From Nonomuraea longispora (GTDB taxonomy: Bacteria; Actinomycetota; Actinomycetes; Streptosporangiales; Streptosporangiaceae), in contig NZ_SMJZ01000057.1 of assembly GCF_004348345.1 (NCBI RefSeq), positions 1 through 44,936 on the forward strand: a DNA stretch of 44,936 nt. Reading direction: 5' to 3'. Positions within the stretch are counted from its first letter, which is position 1. Every line of letters begins with the position of its first letter. Positions 18,016 to 26,626 of this stretch are shown here, one piece after another. A program made the position numbers and the translations under genes. Below the pieces are notes generated by a model. The model did not search any database, was not told the origin of the DNA, and saw only the letters and a program-made list of their open reading frames with translations.

Positions 18016-18999
18016 ATGCGACTCGGCGTGCTGGACATCGGCTCGAACACGGTCCACTTACTGGTCGTCGACGCCCACCGCGGCGCCCGGCCCATGCCCG
18101 CCTACTCCCACAAGGTCGAGCTGCGCCTGTCCGAGCATCTCGGCGACGACAACCGGCTGGCCGGCGAGGGCATCGAGCGGCTGGGCGCCTTCGTGGAGGA
18201 GGCCGTCGCCATCGCCGAGGACAAGGGGGTCGAGGACCTCGTGGCCTTCGCCACCTCCGCCGTGCGCGAGGCCGCCAACGGCGAGGAGGTGCTCGCCGGG
18301 ATCGACCGGCGCTGCGGCGTGGACATCACCGTGCTGTCCGGGCGCGACGAGGCCAGGCTGACGTTCCTCGCCGTGCGGCGGTGGTTCGGGTGGTCGTCGG
18401 GGCGGCTGCTGGCCTTCGACATAGGGGGCGGTTCGCTGGAGATCGCCGCCGGCGTCGACGAGGAGCCCGACGTGGCCGTGTCGCTGCCGCTGGGCGCCGG
18501 GCGGCTGACGCGCGACTGGTTCACCGGCGACCCGCCCTCCGCCGACGAGGTGCGCAAGCTGCGCAAGCACGTACGCGCCGAGATCGCCCGCACCGTCGGC
18601 GACGTCGTGCGATACGGCACGGCCGACCGCGCGGTGGCCACCTCCAAGACCTTCAAGCAGCTGGCCAGGATCGCCGGCGCGGCGCCCTCCAGCGAGGGCC
18701 CCTACGTCGCGCGCTCGTTGTCGCGCGAGGACATGGCCGACTGGGCGGCCAAGCTCACCACGATGGAGGCCGCCGAGCGGGCCCGGCTGTCCGGCGTGTC
18801 CGAGGGCCGGGCGGCGCAACTGGCGGCGGGCGCGCTGGTCGCCGACGCGGCCATGGACCTGTTCGAGGTGGATCGGCTCGACGTGTGCCCGTGGGCGCTG
18901 CGCGAGGGCGTCATTCTGCGCCGCCTCGACCTCCTGCCCGGCCGCCTCGACCAGGCGCACGCCCTGGCGGGCGAAGAGACCGGGCAAGAGGGCGAGTGA
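18016..18999 (+). CDS. ppx: Ppx/GppA family exopolyphosphatase
   Basis: 327-aa ASKHA-fold phosphatase acting on inorganic polyphosphate or pppGpp. N-terminal phosphate loop [17 protein letters not shown], the central [11 protein letters not shown] motif, and the second phosphate loop [13 protein letters not shown] are all present. It ends at about 320 residues, the short single-module type common in actinobacteria, without the HD-like C-terminal domain of GppA. A TAGCGT box 6 bases before the ATG and no ribosome-binding site suggest a leaderless message. Divergent from FGE. Confidence 0.9.
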   Translation: MRLGVLDIGSNTVHLLVVDAHRGARPMPAYSHKVELRLSEHLGDDNRLAGEGIERLGAFVEEAVAIAEDKGVEDLVAFATSAVREAANGEEVLAGIDRRCGVDITVLSGRDEARLTFLAVRRWFGWSSGRLLAFDIGGGSLEIAAGVDEEPDVAVSLPLGAGRLTRDWFTGDPPSADEVRKLRKHVRAEIARTVGDVVRYGTADRAVATSKTFKQLARIAGAAPSSEGPYVARSLSREDMADWAAKLTTMEAAERARLSGVSEGRAAQLAAGALVADAAMDLFEVDRLDVCPWALREGVILRRLDLLPGRLDQAHALAGEETGQEGE

Positions 19000-19070
19000 A
19001 GCGGGCCGGGTAAGAGCGTTCTATCCGAAGATCTGGCGTGAACCGCTGGTAGGCGGGCATCTTCTGCCGA

Positions 19071-19415
19071 ATGGTGGAAGTGCTCGGCGCGATCGGCTCC
19101 CTGACGGTCGTCGTCCTCCTCATCGTCATGGCCGTGCTGCTCGTCGCGGTGATCGCCATGGTCACCTTCGTGACGATGGCCGCCGTGATGCTGAACTGGC
19201 GCGGGATGCGCAGACGGCTGGGCCGCGGGGGCGCGGGACTGGAGCTGAAGCTGAGCGGCAGCGCCGTGCCGGCGCGGCGGCGGGCCGAGCTGAGCGGGGG
19301 CACGCCCCGGGTGCGCCGCCGGTTCCGCCTCGGCGCCCGCCCTGCCGAACGCGGTCATCCGCACCGCGTACGCCTGCGCGACCGCAGGCCGGCGGAGCGG
19401 CACAGCAAGATCTAG
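19071..19415 (+). CDS. Small membrane protein, hypothetical
   Basis: 114 aa. Residues about 5-42 are almost entirely hydrophobic (GSLTVVVLLIVMAVLLVAVI and onward), one long or two close transmembrane helices; the remaining 70 residues are very Arg-rich and low in complexity. The stop overlaps that of the convergent RsbW-like gene by 4 bases. No homologue recognised. The hydrophobic segment argues for a real product, but the basic tail looks like shifted sequence, so the C-terminus is uncertain. Confidence 0.45.
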   Translation: MVEVLGAIGSLTVVVLLIVMAVLLVAVIAMVTFVTMAAVMLNWRGMRRRLGRGGAGLELKLSGSAVPARRRAELSGGTPRVRRRFRLGARPAERGHPHRVRLRDRRPAERHSKI

Positions 19416-19843
19416 GTGGTCATGAGGTGCGAGCCGGCCGCGCCCGGCGCGTAGCGCAGGCGCTTCTCCAGGCACACCATGGCGCCGTCCTGGCCCTTGC
19501 TGGCGAAGCGGATGTCGTCGGCGAGTGCCCGCATGATCTGCAGCCCGCGTCCGTGCTCGGCGCCGGGGCCGTGGTCGACGATCTTGCGCGGGTCGAAGCC
19601 GCCACCGTGGTCGACCACCTGGATGACACACCGCTCGTCGTCGACGACGGCGTGGACGCGGTAGTCGTCGCTGGGCGCCGCGTGTTTGATCACGTTGGAG
19701 CACGCCTCGGTGAGCATGAGCTCGATGTCGTCACTGACCTGCGGATCGACGCCGAGCGAGCGCAGCGTGCCGTCCAGCATCTCTCTGATCAGCGGGACGC
19801 TCGCCGCATCGCGGGGCAACCGAAGCGCTATCGTGGTCTCCAC
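19412..19843 (-). CDS. RsbW-like ATP-binding regulator (anti-sigma type HATPase)
   Basis: 143 aa, a stand-alone HATPase_c domain of the GHKL group: N box DDIELMLTEACSNVIKHA (E46, N50), G1 box VVDHGGGFDP, G2 box HGRGLQIMRAL. Such proteins bind sigma factors or STAS anti-anti-sigma partners in actinobacteria, often phosphorylating the latter; no partner is adjacent here. I chose GTG 19843 because GGAGGAGG lies 4 bases upstream; longer starts at 19900 or 19873 would place that sequence inside the gene. Confidence 0.85.
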   Translation of the reverse strand: METTIALRLPRDAASVPLIREMLDGTLRSLGVDPQVSDDIELMLTEACSNVIKHAAPSDDYRVHAVVDDERCVIQVVDHGGGFDPRKIVDHGPGAEHGRGLQIMRALADDIRFASKGQDGAMVCLEKRLRYAPGAAGSHLMTT

Positions 19844-19931
19844 CGCGCCTCCTCCCTTGTCGATGCGTGTCATCCCACTGCCCCTGATCGTGCGCACCAA
19901 TCGTCCCTTTAGGCGTTATAAGTCCGGGTGA

Positions 19932-20477
19932 TCAGGGCTCGATGAGCCGCATGGCCACCTCGATCGTGGCCTTGTGGATCTCTTCCTCCGACAGTTCGCC
20001 CTCCAGGGCCAGCCACTTGCCCGCGTGCAGGCCGAACAGCGCCAATGAGTGGCTGATGCGCTCGACGGGCGTCGCCTCGGGCCCGCTCATCTCGTGCGTC
20101 AGCTCCATCATCCGCTCACGGATCTTGATGAGCGTCGGATGGTCGCGCAGCGCCGTCTGGTTGCGCTCAAGGAACCTCGCCACGCCGAGGTGCCGGGTGC
20201 GCCGCAGGTAGTCGGCGTAACGCTCGACCAGCTCCCGGCGCATCTCCGGGGTCTTGGGCCGGCTGCGCGCCCACGCGAGCAGCTCCTCGATGTCGGCCAG
20301 CCGGAGATCGACCAGGCTCGCCACGATGTCGTCCTTGGTCTTGAAGTGGTAGTAGAGCGCGGCCTTCGTCACCCCGAGCTCCTCGGCGATCTCCCGGAGG
20401 GAGGTCGCCTCGTAACCCTGCTCGGTGAAGAGCCTGAGCGCGATCTCCTGGATCCGGGTTCGCGTGTCTTCCCGCAC
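19932..20477 (-). CDS. TetR-family repressor of the adjacent MFS pump
   Basis: 181 aa. HTH at residues 5-52 (IQEIALRLFTEQGYEATSLR, EIAEELGVTKAALYYHFKTK), then an all-helical ligand domain. It is divergent from the DHA2 transporter at 20575 with 97 bases between them, which contain two matched palindromes; this is the classic arrangement for TetR control of a drug pump and of itself. Start GTG 20477. The inducer is unknown. Confidence 0.88.
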   Translation of the reverse strand: MREDTRTRIQEIALRLFTEQGYEATSLREIAEELGVTKAALYYHFKTKDDIVASLVDLRLADIEELLAWARSRPKTPEMRRELVERYADYLRRTRHLGVARFLERNQTALRDHPTLIKIRERMMELTHEMSGPEATPVERISHSLALFGLHAGKWLALEGELSEEEIHKATIEVAMRLIEP

Positions 20478-20493
20478 TTCGCACCTATTTCGA

Positions 20494-20509
20494 CTTGACG
20501 GCCGACAAG
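20494..20509. promoter_or_regulatory. TetR operator 1
   Basis: CTTGACGGCCGACAAG: CTTG...CAAG arms around a CGGCCG centre, imperfect only at the A/A pair. It lies 17 bases upstream of the tetR start and 38 bases, centre to centre, from operator 2, followed by the same TAAG. Confidence 0.65.
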
Positions 20510-20531
20510 TAAGTATCTAGCTTATTCTACG

Positions 20532-20547
20532 CTTGCCGGTCGGCAAG
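20532..20547. promoter_or_regulatory. TetR operator 2
   Basis: CTTGCCGGTCGGCAAG: 7-base perfect arms around GT, followed by TAAGG. It is 27 bases upstream of the MFS start, probably over its promoter; AGGGGG before the GTG is the ribosome-binding site. Confidence 0.7.
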
Positions 20548-20574
20548 TAAGGAGTGGCACGCAGGGGGTAACAG

Positions 20575-22155
20575 GTGGCGGAGGCAGTCGGACGACGCCG
20601 CGAGGTCATGGTCGTCCTGCCCGGGCTGATGCTGGCGATGATGCTGGCGATGCTCGACAACATGATCGTGGGCACGGCCATGCCGCGCATCGTGGGGGAG
20701 CTGGGCGGGCTGGCCCACCTGTCCTGGGTGGTCACGGCGTACGTGCTGGGCACCACCGTGTCGACGCCGATATGGGGCAAGATCGGTGACCTGTACGGCC
20801 GCAAGACCATCTTCATCGTCTCGATCGTCATCTTCATGATCGGTTCGGTGCTCTGCGGCATGGCCGGTTCCGAGATGCTCGGCGGGCCGGACGACGGCAT
20901 GGCCGAGCTGATCGCGTTCCGCGCGATCCAGGGCCTGGGGGCCGGCGGCCTGATCGTGAACGTCATGGCGATCATCGGCGACCTCGTGCCGCCCCGCGAG
21001 CGCGGCCAGTACCAGGGCATCATGGCCGGCGTCATGTCGCTGGCCATGATCGCGGGCCCGCTGGTCGGCGGCTTCATCACCGACCATCTCGACTGGCGCT
21101 GGGCCTTCTACGTGAACCTGCCGATCGGCGCGGTCGCGCTGGTCCTGCTGGTGCTCAGGCTGCATCTGCCCAAGGTGGAGAAGACGCAGGTGCGTATCGA
21201 CTGGGCGGGCGCGATCCTGCTGTCGGTCAGCATCACCGCGATGGTGCTCATCACCACCTGGGGCGGCAACGAGTACGCGTGGGGCTCCTGGCAGATCCTC
21301 GCCCTGGCCGCGCTCGCCGTGGTCACGCTGGCCGCGTTCGTCCTGGTCGAGCGGCGGGCGGTCGAGCCCATCATGCCGCTGCAGCTCTTCCGCGTTCGCA
21401 ACTTCACCCTGATCTCGGCCATCGGCTTCCTGCTGGGCTTCGCCATGTTCGGCGCGATCAACTTCCTGCCGCTCTTCCAGCAGATGGTGCAGGGCGCCAC
21501 CGCCACCAACTCCGGACTGCTGCTGCTGCCGATGATGGGCGCCTCCATGGTGGTGTCGCTGTTCGTGGGCAAGGCCATCACCGCCACGGGCAAGTACAAG
21601 GTCTACCCCGTGATCGGCGGCGTCGGCATGGCCGTGGGCATGTGGCTGCTGTCCACCATGGACGTCACCACGCCGGCCTGGCTGACCGGCGTCTACATCG
21701 CGGTGCTCGGCCTCGGCATGGGGTTCCTCATGCAGACCACGATGCTCATCGCCCAGAACAGCGTCGAGCAGAAGGACCTCGGCGTCTCCAGCAGCACGGC
21801 CACGTTCTTCCGGTCGATCGGCGGTTCCTTCGGCGTCTCGCTGTTCGGTGCGCTCTTCAACAGCGCCTTCCTGTCCGAGCTGACCGGCAGGTTCGGACCG
21901 CAGGCGGCCGAGCGCATGGCGAGGACCGGCGCCAGGATGGACCCCGGCGCGGTCGCCGCGATGCCCGCCCAGGTCCGCACCGGGCTGCTGGAGTCGCTGG
22001 CGGCCTCGATCTCCGGCGTCTTCTGGTGGGCCATCGCGTTCGCCGTGGCCGTGCCGGTGCTGGCGGCCTTCATCCAGGAGATCCCGCTGCGCGGCGCCGC
22101 TCCTGCGCAGGCCGCCGCCTCCGACGAGGAGCCCGTCGCCCCGGCGGCCACGTGA
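20575..22155 (+). CDS. DHA2-family (EmrB/QacA) multidrug MFS transporter
   Basis: 526-aa proton antiporter with about 14 transmembrane helices. Motif D1/A region: MLAMLDNMIVGTAMPRIVGE and GKIGDLYGRKTIF; motif C region: GVMSLAMIAGPLVGGFITDH followed by WRWAFYVNLPIGAVALVLL, all typical of the 14-TMS drug:H+ antiporters. The long C-terminal part contains the loop LTGRFGPQAAERMART seen in this actinobacterial subfamily. Start GTG 20575 with AGGGGG upstream. Regulated by the divergent TetR. Substrate unknown. Confidence 0.9.
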   Translation: MAEAVGRRREVMVVLPGLMLAMMLAMLDNMIVGTAMPRIVGELGGLAHLSWVVTAYVLGTTVSTPIWGKIGDLYGRKTIFIVSIVIFMIGSVLCGMAGSEMLGGPDDGMAELIAFRAIQGLGAGGLIVNVMAIIGDLVPPRERGQYQGIMAGVMSLAMIAGPLVGGFITDHLDWRWAFYVNLPIGAVALVLLVLRLHLPKVEKTQVRIDWAGAILLSVSITAMVLITTWGGNEYAWGSWQILALAALAVVTLAAFVLVERRAVEPIMPLQLFRVRNFTLISAIGFLLGFAMFGAINFLPLFQQMVQGATATNSGLLLLPMMGASMVVSLFVGKAITATGKYKVYPVIGGVGMAVGMWLLSTMDVTTPAWLTGVYIAVLGLGMGFLMQTTMLIAQNSVEQKDLGVSSSTATFFRSIGGSFGVSLFGALFNSAFLSELTGRFGPQAAERMARTGARMDPGAVAAMPAQVRTGLLESLAASISGVFWWAIAFAVAVPVLAAFIQEIPLRGAAPAQAAASDEEPVAPAAT

Positions 22156-22275
22156 CCAGCCGCTCCTCCTGAACGCAGGTGCCACGGTACCTGGGAGCGT
22201 GGACGGCGAAAAGGAGAGGCGCCGGGGAGGCGGTTCGCGGACAATTGCCCCCTGCACAGCCTCCGCCGTCCACGC

Positions 22276-22745
22276 GTGGAAGACGCCGCGGCCATGTACG
22301 AACTCATCTCCGCCTACGAGACCGCGGTGATCGGGGCGGCCGGACATGACGCCTGAGGACGTCGCCGACGAGCTCGTCGAGCCCGGCTTCGACCGCGACA
22401 AGGACGGCTGGCTGGCGCAGGACGCCGACGGCAGGCTGCTCGCCTGCGCCTGGGCGTGCAGCAACGGCGACAGCGACCTGGTGGACGTCGACATGATCAT
22501 CCGTCCCGGCGTCGAGGGCCTGGCGGAGGAGCTCTGGCCGGCCGTCCTCGGACGGGCCCGCGAGCTGGCCGCCGAGCGCGGCCACGGCGGCGAGACCGTT
22601 CACCTCGGGGTGCACCGGAACCACCTCGCGCTCGCCAGGATCGACGGGTGGGCGGCGGGGGTGGTGATCGGGAGCGACCAGTTCGTGCCCGACCAGGACT
22701 GCGGCTATGTGGCTACGCTCGCGGTGTTGCCGGAGTTCCGTGGGC
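22276..22745 (+). pseudogene. Decayed GNAT acetyltransferase (frameshift, internal deletion, truncated end)
   Basis: Frame 1 gives VEDAAAMYELISAYETAVIG up to 22332. A GGGG run at 22333-22336 then has one G too many: removing it joins the frame to RPDMTPEDVADELVEPGF, which continues in the second frame through DADGRLLACAWACSNGDSDL to VHLGVHRN (about 22620). The sequence then jumps to the C-terminal GNAT domain (RIDGWAAGVVIGSDQFVPDQ, CGYVATLAVLPEFRG), skipping roughly 90 residues found in homologues as I remember them, and stops resembling the family after PEFRG at about 22740, where the acetyl-CoA loop should be. Three separate lesions. Confidence 0.72.
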
Positions 22746-22774
22746 ACACACGGCGCCACACACCTGCCGGGACG

Positions 22775-24052
22775 TCAGACGCGGTGGCGGGACAGATGGT
22801 CCAGCACCGACTGGTTCGCCTCCCACCCGTCGGGGAACTTCACCGGCACCCCCAACTGCACCGGCTCCGCCGACGGGTGCGCGTCGAGGAGATCGGCGAT
22901 GCCCGCCCTGGCCACGACCACGCACGCGTGGCGGTGCCGTGAGGCGAGCACGCACAACCGGCCCGACTCCAGGTGGAAGGCCGTCGCGTCCCGGCGCCCC
23001 GACAGTGGGTGCAGCACGATCGTCACGTCGTACTCGCGGCCCTGCAGCCGGTTGGCGGTGTCCACGGTGATCTCCGGCGGCACGCCCGCCGCTCGGATGG
23101 CGGCCACCTGGTCGCGGTGCGCAGCGCCGACCGCGACGCGGTCCGCCGTCACCGGCCGCTCACCCTGCTCCGAGCTCGCCACCGCGCCCCTCTGCAGCAG
23201 CCGCCCGGCCAGCAGCGCCACCGCCTGCACGGCCTCGCCGTCGGTACGCACCGTGTGCCGGTTGGGCAGCTCCAGCAGCGCCCACCCCGACCTGGCCGCC
23301 TCCTCCAGCGCCCGGTCGTGCGGCGTGCCCATGCCGCCGGTGGCCAGCTCCAGCCGCCTATCCCCTTCCGACGTGCCCGACCGGAACCCGGTGAACGGGT
23401 AGAACGCCCGCGAGACCACCGGCGCGGCCGACGCGGGCAGCCGCCACGACACCGGCAGCCGGTGCACCGGCAGGTCGGGGTTGTGCCGCAACAGCACCGA
23501 CACCGCGCTCTGCAGCGGATCCCACGACAATCCCGACCAGCGGTCACCGTCGACGATCGAGAACGGGTCGAGCTGCCCGGGATCGCCCACGAACAGCGCC
23601 CGCTCGAACAGCCCGGCGATGCGCAGCAGCTTGTCAGAGCGCATCTGGTACGCCTCGTCCACGATCGCCCACGGCCACACCCGGCCGCCGATCCACGCCC
23701 ATTTGTCCGCCGTGGCGATGACGATGTCGGGATCGCCCAGATCCTGCACCCTCGTGCCCACCCGGACGCCGGGCAGCTCCAGCAGCCGCAGCGGCGGCAC
23801 GTAGCCGCCGGCCGACAATCTGCCCACCGTCAGACGGGGATGGCCGGCGCAGATCCGCGTCACCAGGTCGTCGACCTGCTCGTTCGTCTGAGCGACGATC
23901 ATCAGGGGCTCGCCGGTGGCGGCGATGTGCGCGGCGGCCCGTACGACCAGCGTGGACTTGCCCGCGCCCGGCGGCGAGTCGACCACCACGCCCCGGTGGC
24001 GGGGCAGGTCGGCGAGGACGTTCCTGATGACCTGCTCCGGGCTGCCGGTCAC
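22775..24052 (-). CDS. SF1 (Upf1/Dna2-like) helicase, last gene of the four-gene operon
   Basis: 425 aa, close to a minimal two-RecA-domain helicase. Motif I SPPGAGKST (K32); Ia IVAQTNEQVDDLV; motif II VDEAYQM (D132, E133); motif III FVGDPGQLDPF (156-160); a motif IV region PVSWRLP; motif V TANRLQGREYDVTIVL (337-340); motif VI LCVLASRHRHACVVV. The LQGREYD form and order fit the Upf1-like SF1B group that includes Dna2. No extra 1B barrel or stalk is obvious, so a partner may supply it. The GTG start overlaps the upstream stop (GTGA). Helicase or translocase activity on nucleic acid is predicted; the role is unknown. Confidence 0.83.
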   Translation of the reverse strand: MTGSPEQVIRNVLADLPRHRGVVVDSPPGAGKSTLVVRAAAHIAATGEPLMIVAQTNEQVDDLVTRICAGHPRLTVGRLSAGGYVPPLRLLELPGVRVGTRVQDLGDPDIVIATADKWAWIGGRVWPWAIVDEAYQMRSDKLLRIAGLFERALFVGDPGQLDPFSIVDGDRWSGLSWDPLQSAVSVLLRHNPDLPVHRLPVSWRLPASAAPVVSRAFYPFTGFRSGTSEGDRRLELATGGMGTPHDRALEEAARSGWALLELPNRHTVRTDGEAVQAVALLAGRLLQRGAVASSEQGERPVTADRVAVGAAHRDQVAAIRAAGVPPEITVDTANRLQGREYDVTIVLHPLSGRRDATAFHLESGRLCVLASRHRHACVVVARAGIADLLDAHPSAEPVQLGVPVKFPDGWEANQSVLDHLSRHRV

Positions 24053-25476
24053 GACCACTCCTCCTGGGCGTCCTCGTCGTCGGGCACGTACTCCTGCGGC
24101 GGCCCTCCGTGCGTCCACGGGGTGGCCTCGGCGTCCGGCAGCGCGGGGGAGCCCTGGAATTCGTCCGTCAGCGAGGTGTAACAGACGCGCTCGCCGATCT
24201 CCGGCACGGCGCCGGGCGCGGCGGTCCTGCCACGGCCCATGCCCTTGGTGATCTTCACCGTGACCAGGCCGTCTCCGGCCGACACCAGCTCCGCGCCCTG
24301 CCCGCGGCGCTGCGGGGTGCCGAGGGACGCGCCGGGCGCGAGGCGTACGGGATCGTCGGTCTTGATGACCACGATCGGCCGGAGCTTGCGCGAGCGGCCC
24401 TCGCCCTCGGTGTTGCCCGGGTCGGTGTCGACCACCTCGCCCGCGAACGCCTCCCCGGTCAGCCGGTATTCGGCCATCACGAGCGGGTCATCATAGGCGC
24501 GCTGCACGTCGTAGGCGGCCTGGGCGCGCTCCATGCGGGCCAGCTTGGCCGCGGCGGCGACCGCGCCGTCGCGCCGGGGCTGCGGCGGCGCGCCCTCGGC
24601 GATGTGCGCGGCCATGCCGCTGAACGAGCCGCGGTCCTGCTCCCACCGTGACGCCACCCCGGCGCCCGCCTCCAGCCCGGCGAGCAGGTCGATCGCCTGC
24701 CACATGAGCCCCCACGTCGGCTCCAACTGGGTGCGCAGCGCCTCGGTGACCCGCTCGGGCGAGCCGCTTTCCATCGCCGGCGCCAGCACCTCCGCGTCGA
24801 ACCCCGGGTCCGTCGCCGGCCCGGCCGGCGGCCAGATCAGCGGGTCCTCGGCGTCGTCGCTCGGACCGGTGGTGATCCAGGCGAGCAGCGCCGCCAGGTT
24901 GGCGTCCTCCAGGCCGCTCTGCCCGCTGGCCCAGTGGCGGCCCAGCTCCTCCGTCATGGCCGGCATCAGCGACGAGCCGGGGTAGGCGGCCCGCTCCCCG
25001 AAATAGGTCAGCCACCGCCCCAGCAGCGGCACCGACTCCGGCACCGGCCAGGGCCCGTCGGCCCGGCGGAAGCGCATCGAACGGCCGAGCAGCCGCACGA
25101 AGCCCACGCCCGCCTGGTTGGGGACGACGATCTGCGGCGCGTCGACCGCCCGCTCGTACGGGTCGGCGTTCCTGCGCTCCACCGTCTCCGTCCGGTGCAG
25201 GAACCCCTCGACGTACGGCAGCAACACCCCCGCCAGCTCCGCCGCCCAGGCGAAGCGCAGGTCGCGGTTGCGCGGCTGCGTCACCACCAGCAGGCGTGGC
25301 CGGTCACGGTCGGTGCCGAGCATCGCCGCCAGCGGCGCGGCCGCCTCACCCGACAGCTTGAGCGGGACGAACACCATCGGCCGGGCCGCCAGATGGCAGT
25401 GCCTGACGGTCGCGATGGGCTGCGCGATGCCCTCGTCGAGGGCCCGCAGCCGGGCGAGCGAGGTCAGCAGGCTCAC
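24049..25476 (-). CDS. Unrecognised 475-aa protein, third gene of the operon
   Basis: No family recognised and no catalytic motif seen. The first 300 residues are helical with many Trp and Arg (FHLRTETVERR-type charged helices, LLGRWLTYFGERAAYPG, LAALLAWITTGPSDD). After a segment of charged helix (AAAKLARMERAQAAYDVQRA) the last 130 residues are beta-rich (KLRPIVVIKTDDPVRLAPG, GDGLVTVKITKGMG, EIGERVCYTSL) and look like a small barrel, ending in an acidic tail. A barrel next to an SF1 helicase recalls the 1B domain of Upf1/Dna2, so this may be a separate helicase subunit; that is inference. GTG 25476 has GGGAG 6 bases upstream. Confidence 0.72.
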   Translation of the reverse strand: MSLLTSLARLRALDEGIAQPIATVRHCHLAARPMVFVPLKLSGEAAAPLAAMLGTDRDRPRLLVVTQPRNRDLRFAWAAELAGVLLPYVEGFLHRTETVERRNADPYERAVDAPQIVVPNQAGVGFVRLLGRSMRFRRADGPWPVPESVPLLGRWLTYFGERAAYPGSSLMPAMTEELGRHWASGQSGLEDANLAALLAWITTGPSDDAEDPLIWPPAGPATDPGFDAEVLAPAMESGSPERVTEALRTQLEPTWGLMWQAIDLLAGLEAGAGVASRWEQDRGSFSGMAAHIAEGAPPQPRRDGAVAAAAKLARMERAQAAYDVQRAYDDPLVMAEYRLTGEAFAGEVVDTDPGNTEGEGRSRKLRPIVVIKTDDPVRLAPGASLGTPQRRGQGAELVSAGDGLVTVKITKGMGRGRTAAPGAVPEIGERVCYTSLTDEFQGSPALPDAEATPWTHGGPPQEYVPDDEDAQEEWS

Positions 25477-25495
25477 GTGGGGCTCCCGTACGGGC

Positions 25496-26626
25496 TCACG
25501 CCAGGCACTCCCCGCGCAGGCGTTCGGCGTTGCGGAGCAGCCGCGCGATCTCCTCCTGGCCCTCGGCCGGGTCGCGGGTGCCGTCGGCCAGGCCCAGCGC
25601 CTCGGTGACGGAGGCGACCCCGCCCAGCTCGTCGCGTACCTGCCGGCCGAGCAGGTCGGAGGCGCCTTCCTGGCGGGCCTCGTCGCGGCAGAAGAAGCAC
25701 ATGTCACACGTGGACAGGCAATCGGGGGCGTAGCGGGCGGTCGTCCTGCGCAGTGCGTCGCCCAGCTCGGCGACCGGCCGGGTGGGCCGTCCGTCCTCGT
25801 CCGGCCGCAGGTCGAACGTCAGATCCTCGGGCAGCTCTTCGAGCAGCCGGTCGAGGCTCGTCATCCTGGTGAGCTGGCGGCGCAGCACGGCGAGCTGCCT
25901 GCGCACGTCGACCAGCGAGGCGACGGGACGGTTGGCGAAGTTCTCCGGGCAGACCAGCACCACGTCGTGCGAGACCTTGAGCGGGTCGTGGCCCAGCTCC
26001 TCCAGCAGCGTGCGCAACGCCAGCACGTAGACGGCGGCCTGGCGGGCGGCCGCCGCCACCGCCGACGGGTCGGCCTGGCCGTCGATCACCGCGAACGACT
26101 TGATCTCCACGATGTGAAAGCGGCCGCCGAGCTGGAAGGCCACCACGTCCGGCTCCAGGTAGGCGGTGTGACCGGCGATCTCCAGGCTGAGCAGCGGGTG
26201 GTCGTACAGGGTGCCCGCGTCGTGCCCGTCGCGGGCGGCCCGGTCGATCAACGTCCTGGTGTGGGCGTGGCGCAGGTGGGCGCCGACGTTCTCCACGTCG
26301 TGGTAGGCGACCTCGGCGACGGTCAGGCCGAGCAGCTCGCGCAACATCCGCAGCAGTTCCGCGCACCCGTCGGCCTTGACCAGCGCCTCGAACACGTTGC
26401 CGCGTGTGATCGCGAACGGCGACTGCCCGAACGGCGCGGGAAACCCCAGGTGGCGGGCGGCTGCGTCCTTGTCGACGCCGGCGCCGTCCATGAGGGCGCG
26501 GCGGGCGCAGCCGGGGTTCGCGGCCAGGGCCGCGATGGCGCGGGCGTCGTGCGGCTGCTGCGGAGTGGTGCCCCGCAACGCCTCCAGCCGGTGCGCGTGG
26601 TCGCCCTCGCGCTTCAAGCCGCTCAC
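25496..26626 (-). CDS. RecB/Cas4-like PD-(D/E)XK nuclease with cysteine cluster
   Basis: 376 aa. The nuclease core is visible as LEPDVVAFQL (D160), then HIVEIKSFAV (E174, K176), followed by ARQAAVYVLALR, the QxxxY motif of RecB-type enzymes (Q196, Y200). An N-terminal Cys (C40 in NPGCARRAL) and a late cluster CLSTCDMCFFC (C303, C307, C310, C313) frame this core, the arrangement that ligates a 4Fe-4S cluster in Cas4, AddB and Dna2. RGNVFEALV (75-83) matches the RGxxFE element after the first Cys. Its start overlaps the previous stop (ATGA) and the next gene begins 20 bases after its own stop. No cas genes or CRISPR are near. Confidence 0.78.
   Translation of the reverse strand: MSGLKREGDHAHRLEALRGTTPQQPHDARAIAALAANPGCARRALMDGAGVDKDAAARHLGFPAPFGQSPFAITRGNVFEALVKADGCAELLRMLRELLGLTVAEVAYHDVENVGAHLRHAHTRTLIDRAARDGHDAGTLYDHPLLSLEIAGHTAYLEPDVVAFQLGGRFHIVEIKSFAVIDGQADPSAVAAAARQAAVYVLALRTLLEELGHDPLKVSHDVVLVCPENFANRPVASLVDVRRQLAVLRRQLTRMTSLDRLLEELPEDLTFDLRPDEDGRPTRPVAELGDALRRTTARYAPDCLSTCDMCFFCRDEARQEGASDLLGRQVRDELGGVASVTEALGLADGTRDPAEGQEEIARLLRNAERLRGECLA

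Noticed and set aside
22186..22205. Imperfect hairpin after the MFS gene as terminator
   Set aside because: Arms are close (CAGGTGCC/GGTACCTG) but the loop is only two bases and there is no U run, so it is weak as a terminator.
20527..22500. 657-codon minus-strand frame opposite the MFS transporter
   Set aside because: His/Gly/Asp-rich shadow; the plus strand encodes a textbook 14-helix transporter.
25496..26626. Cas4-like nuclease as part of a CRISPR-Cas locus
   Set aside because: No Cas1, Cas2, effector or repeat array anywhere in the window; the partner is a helicase operon.
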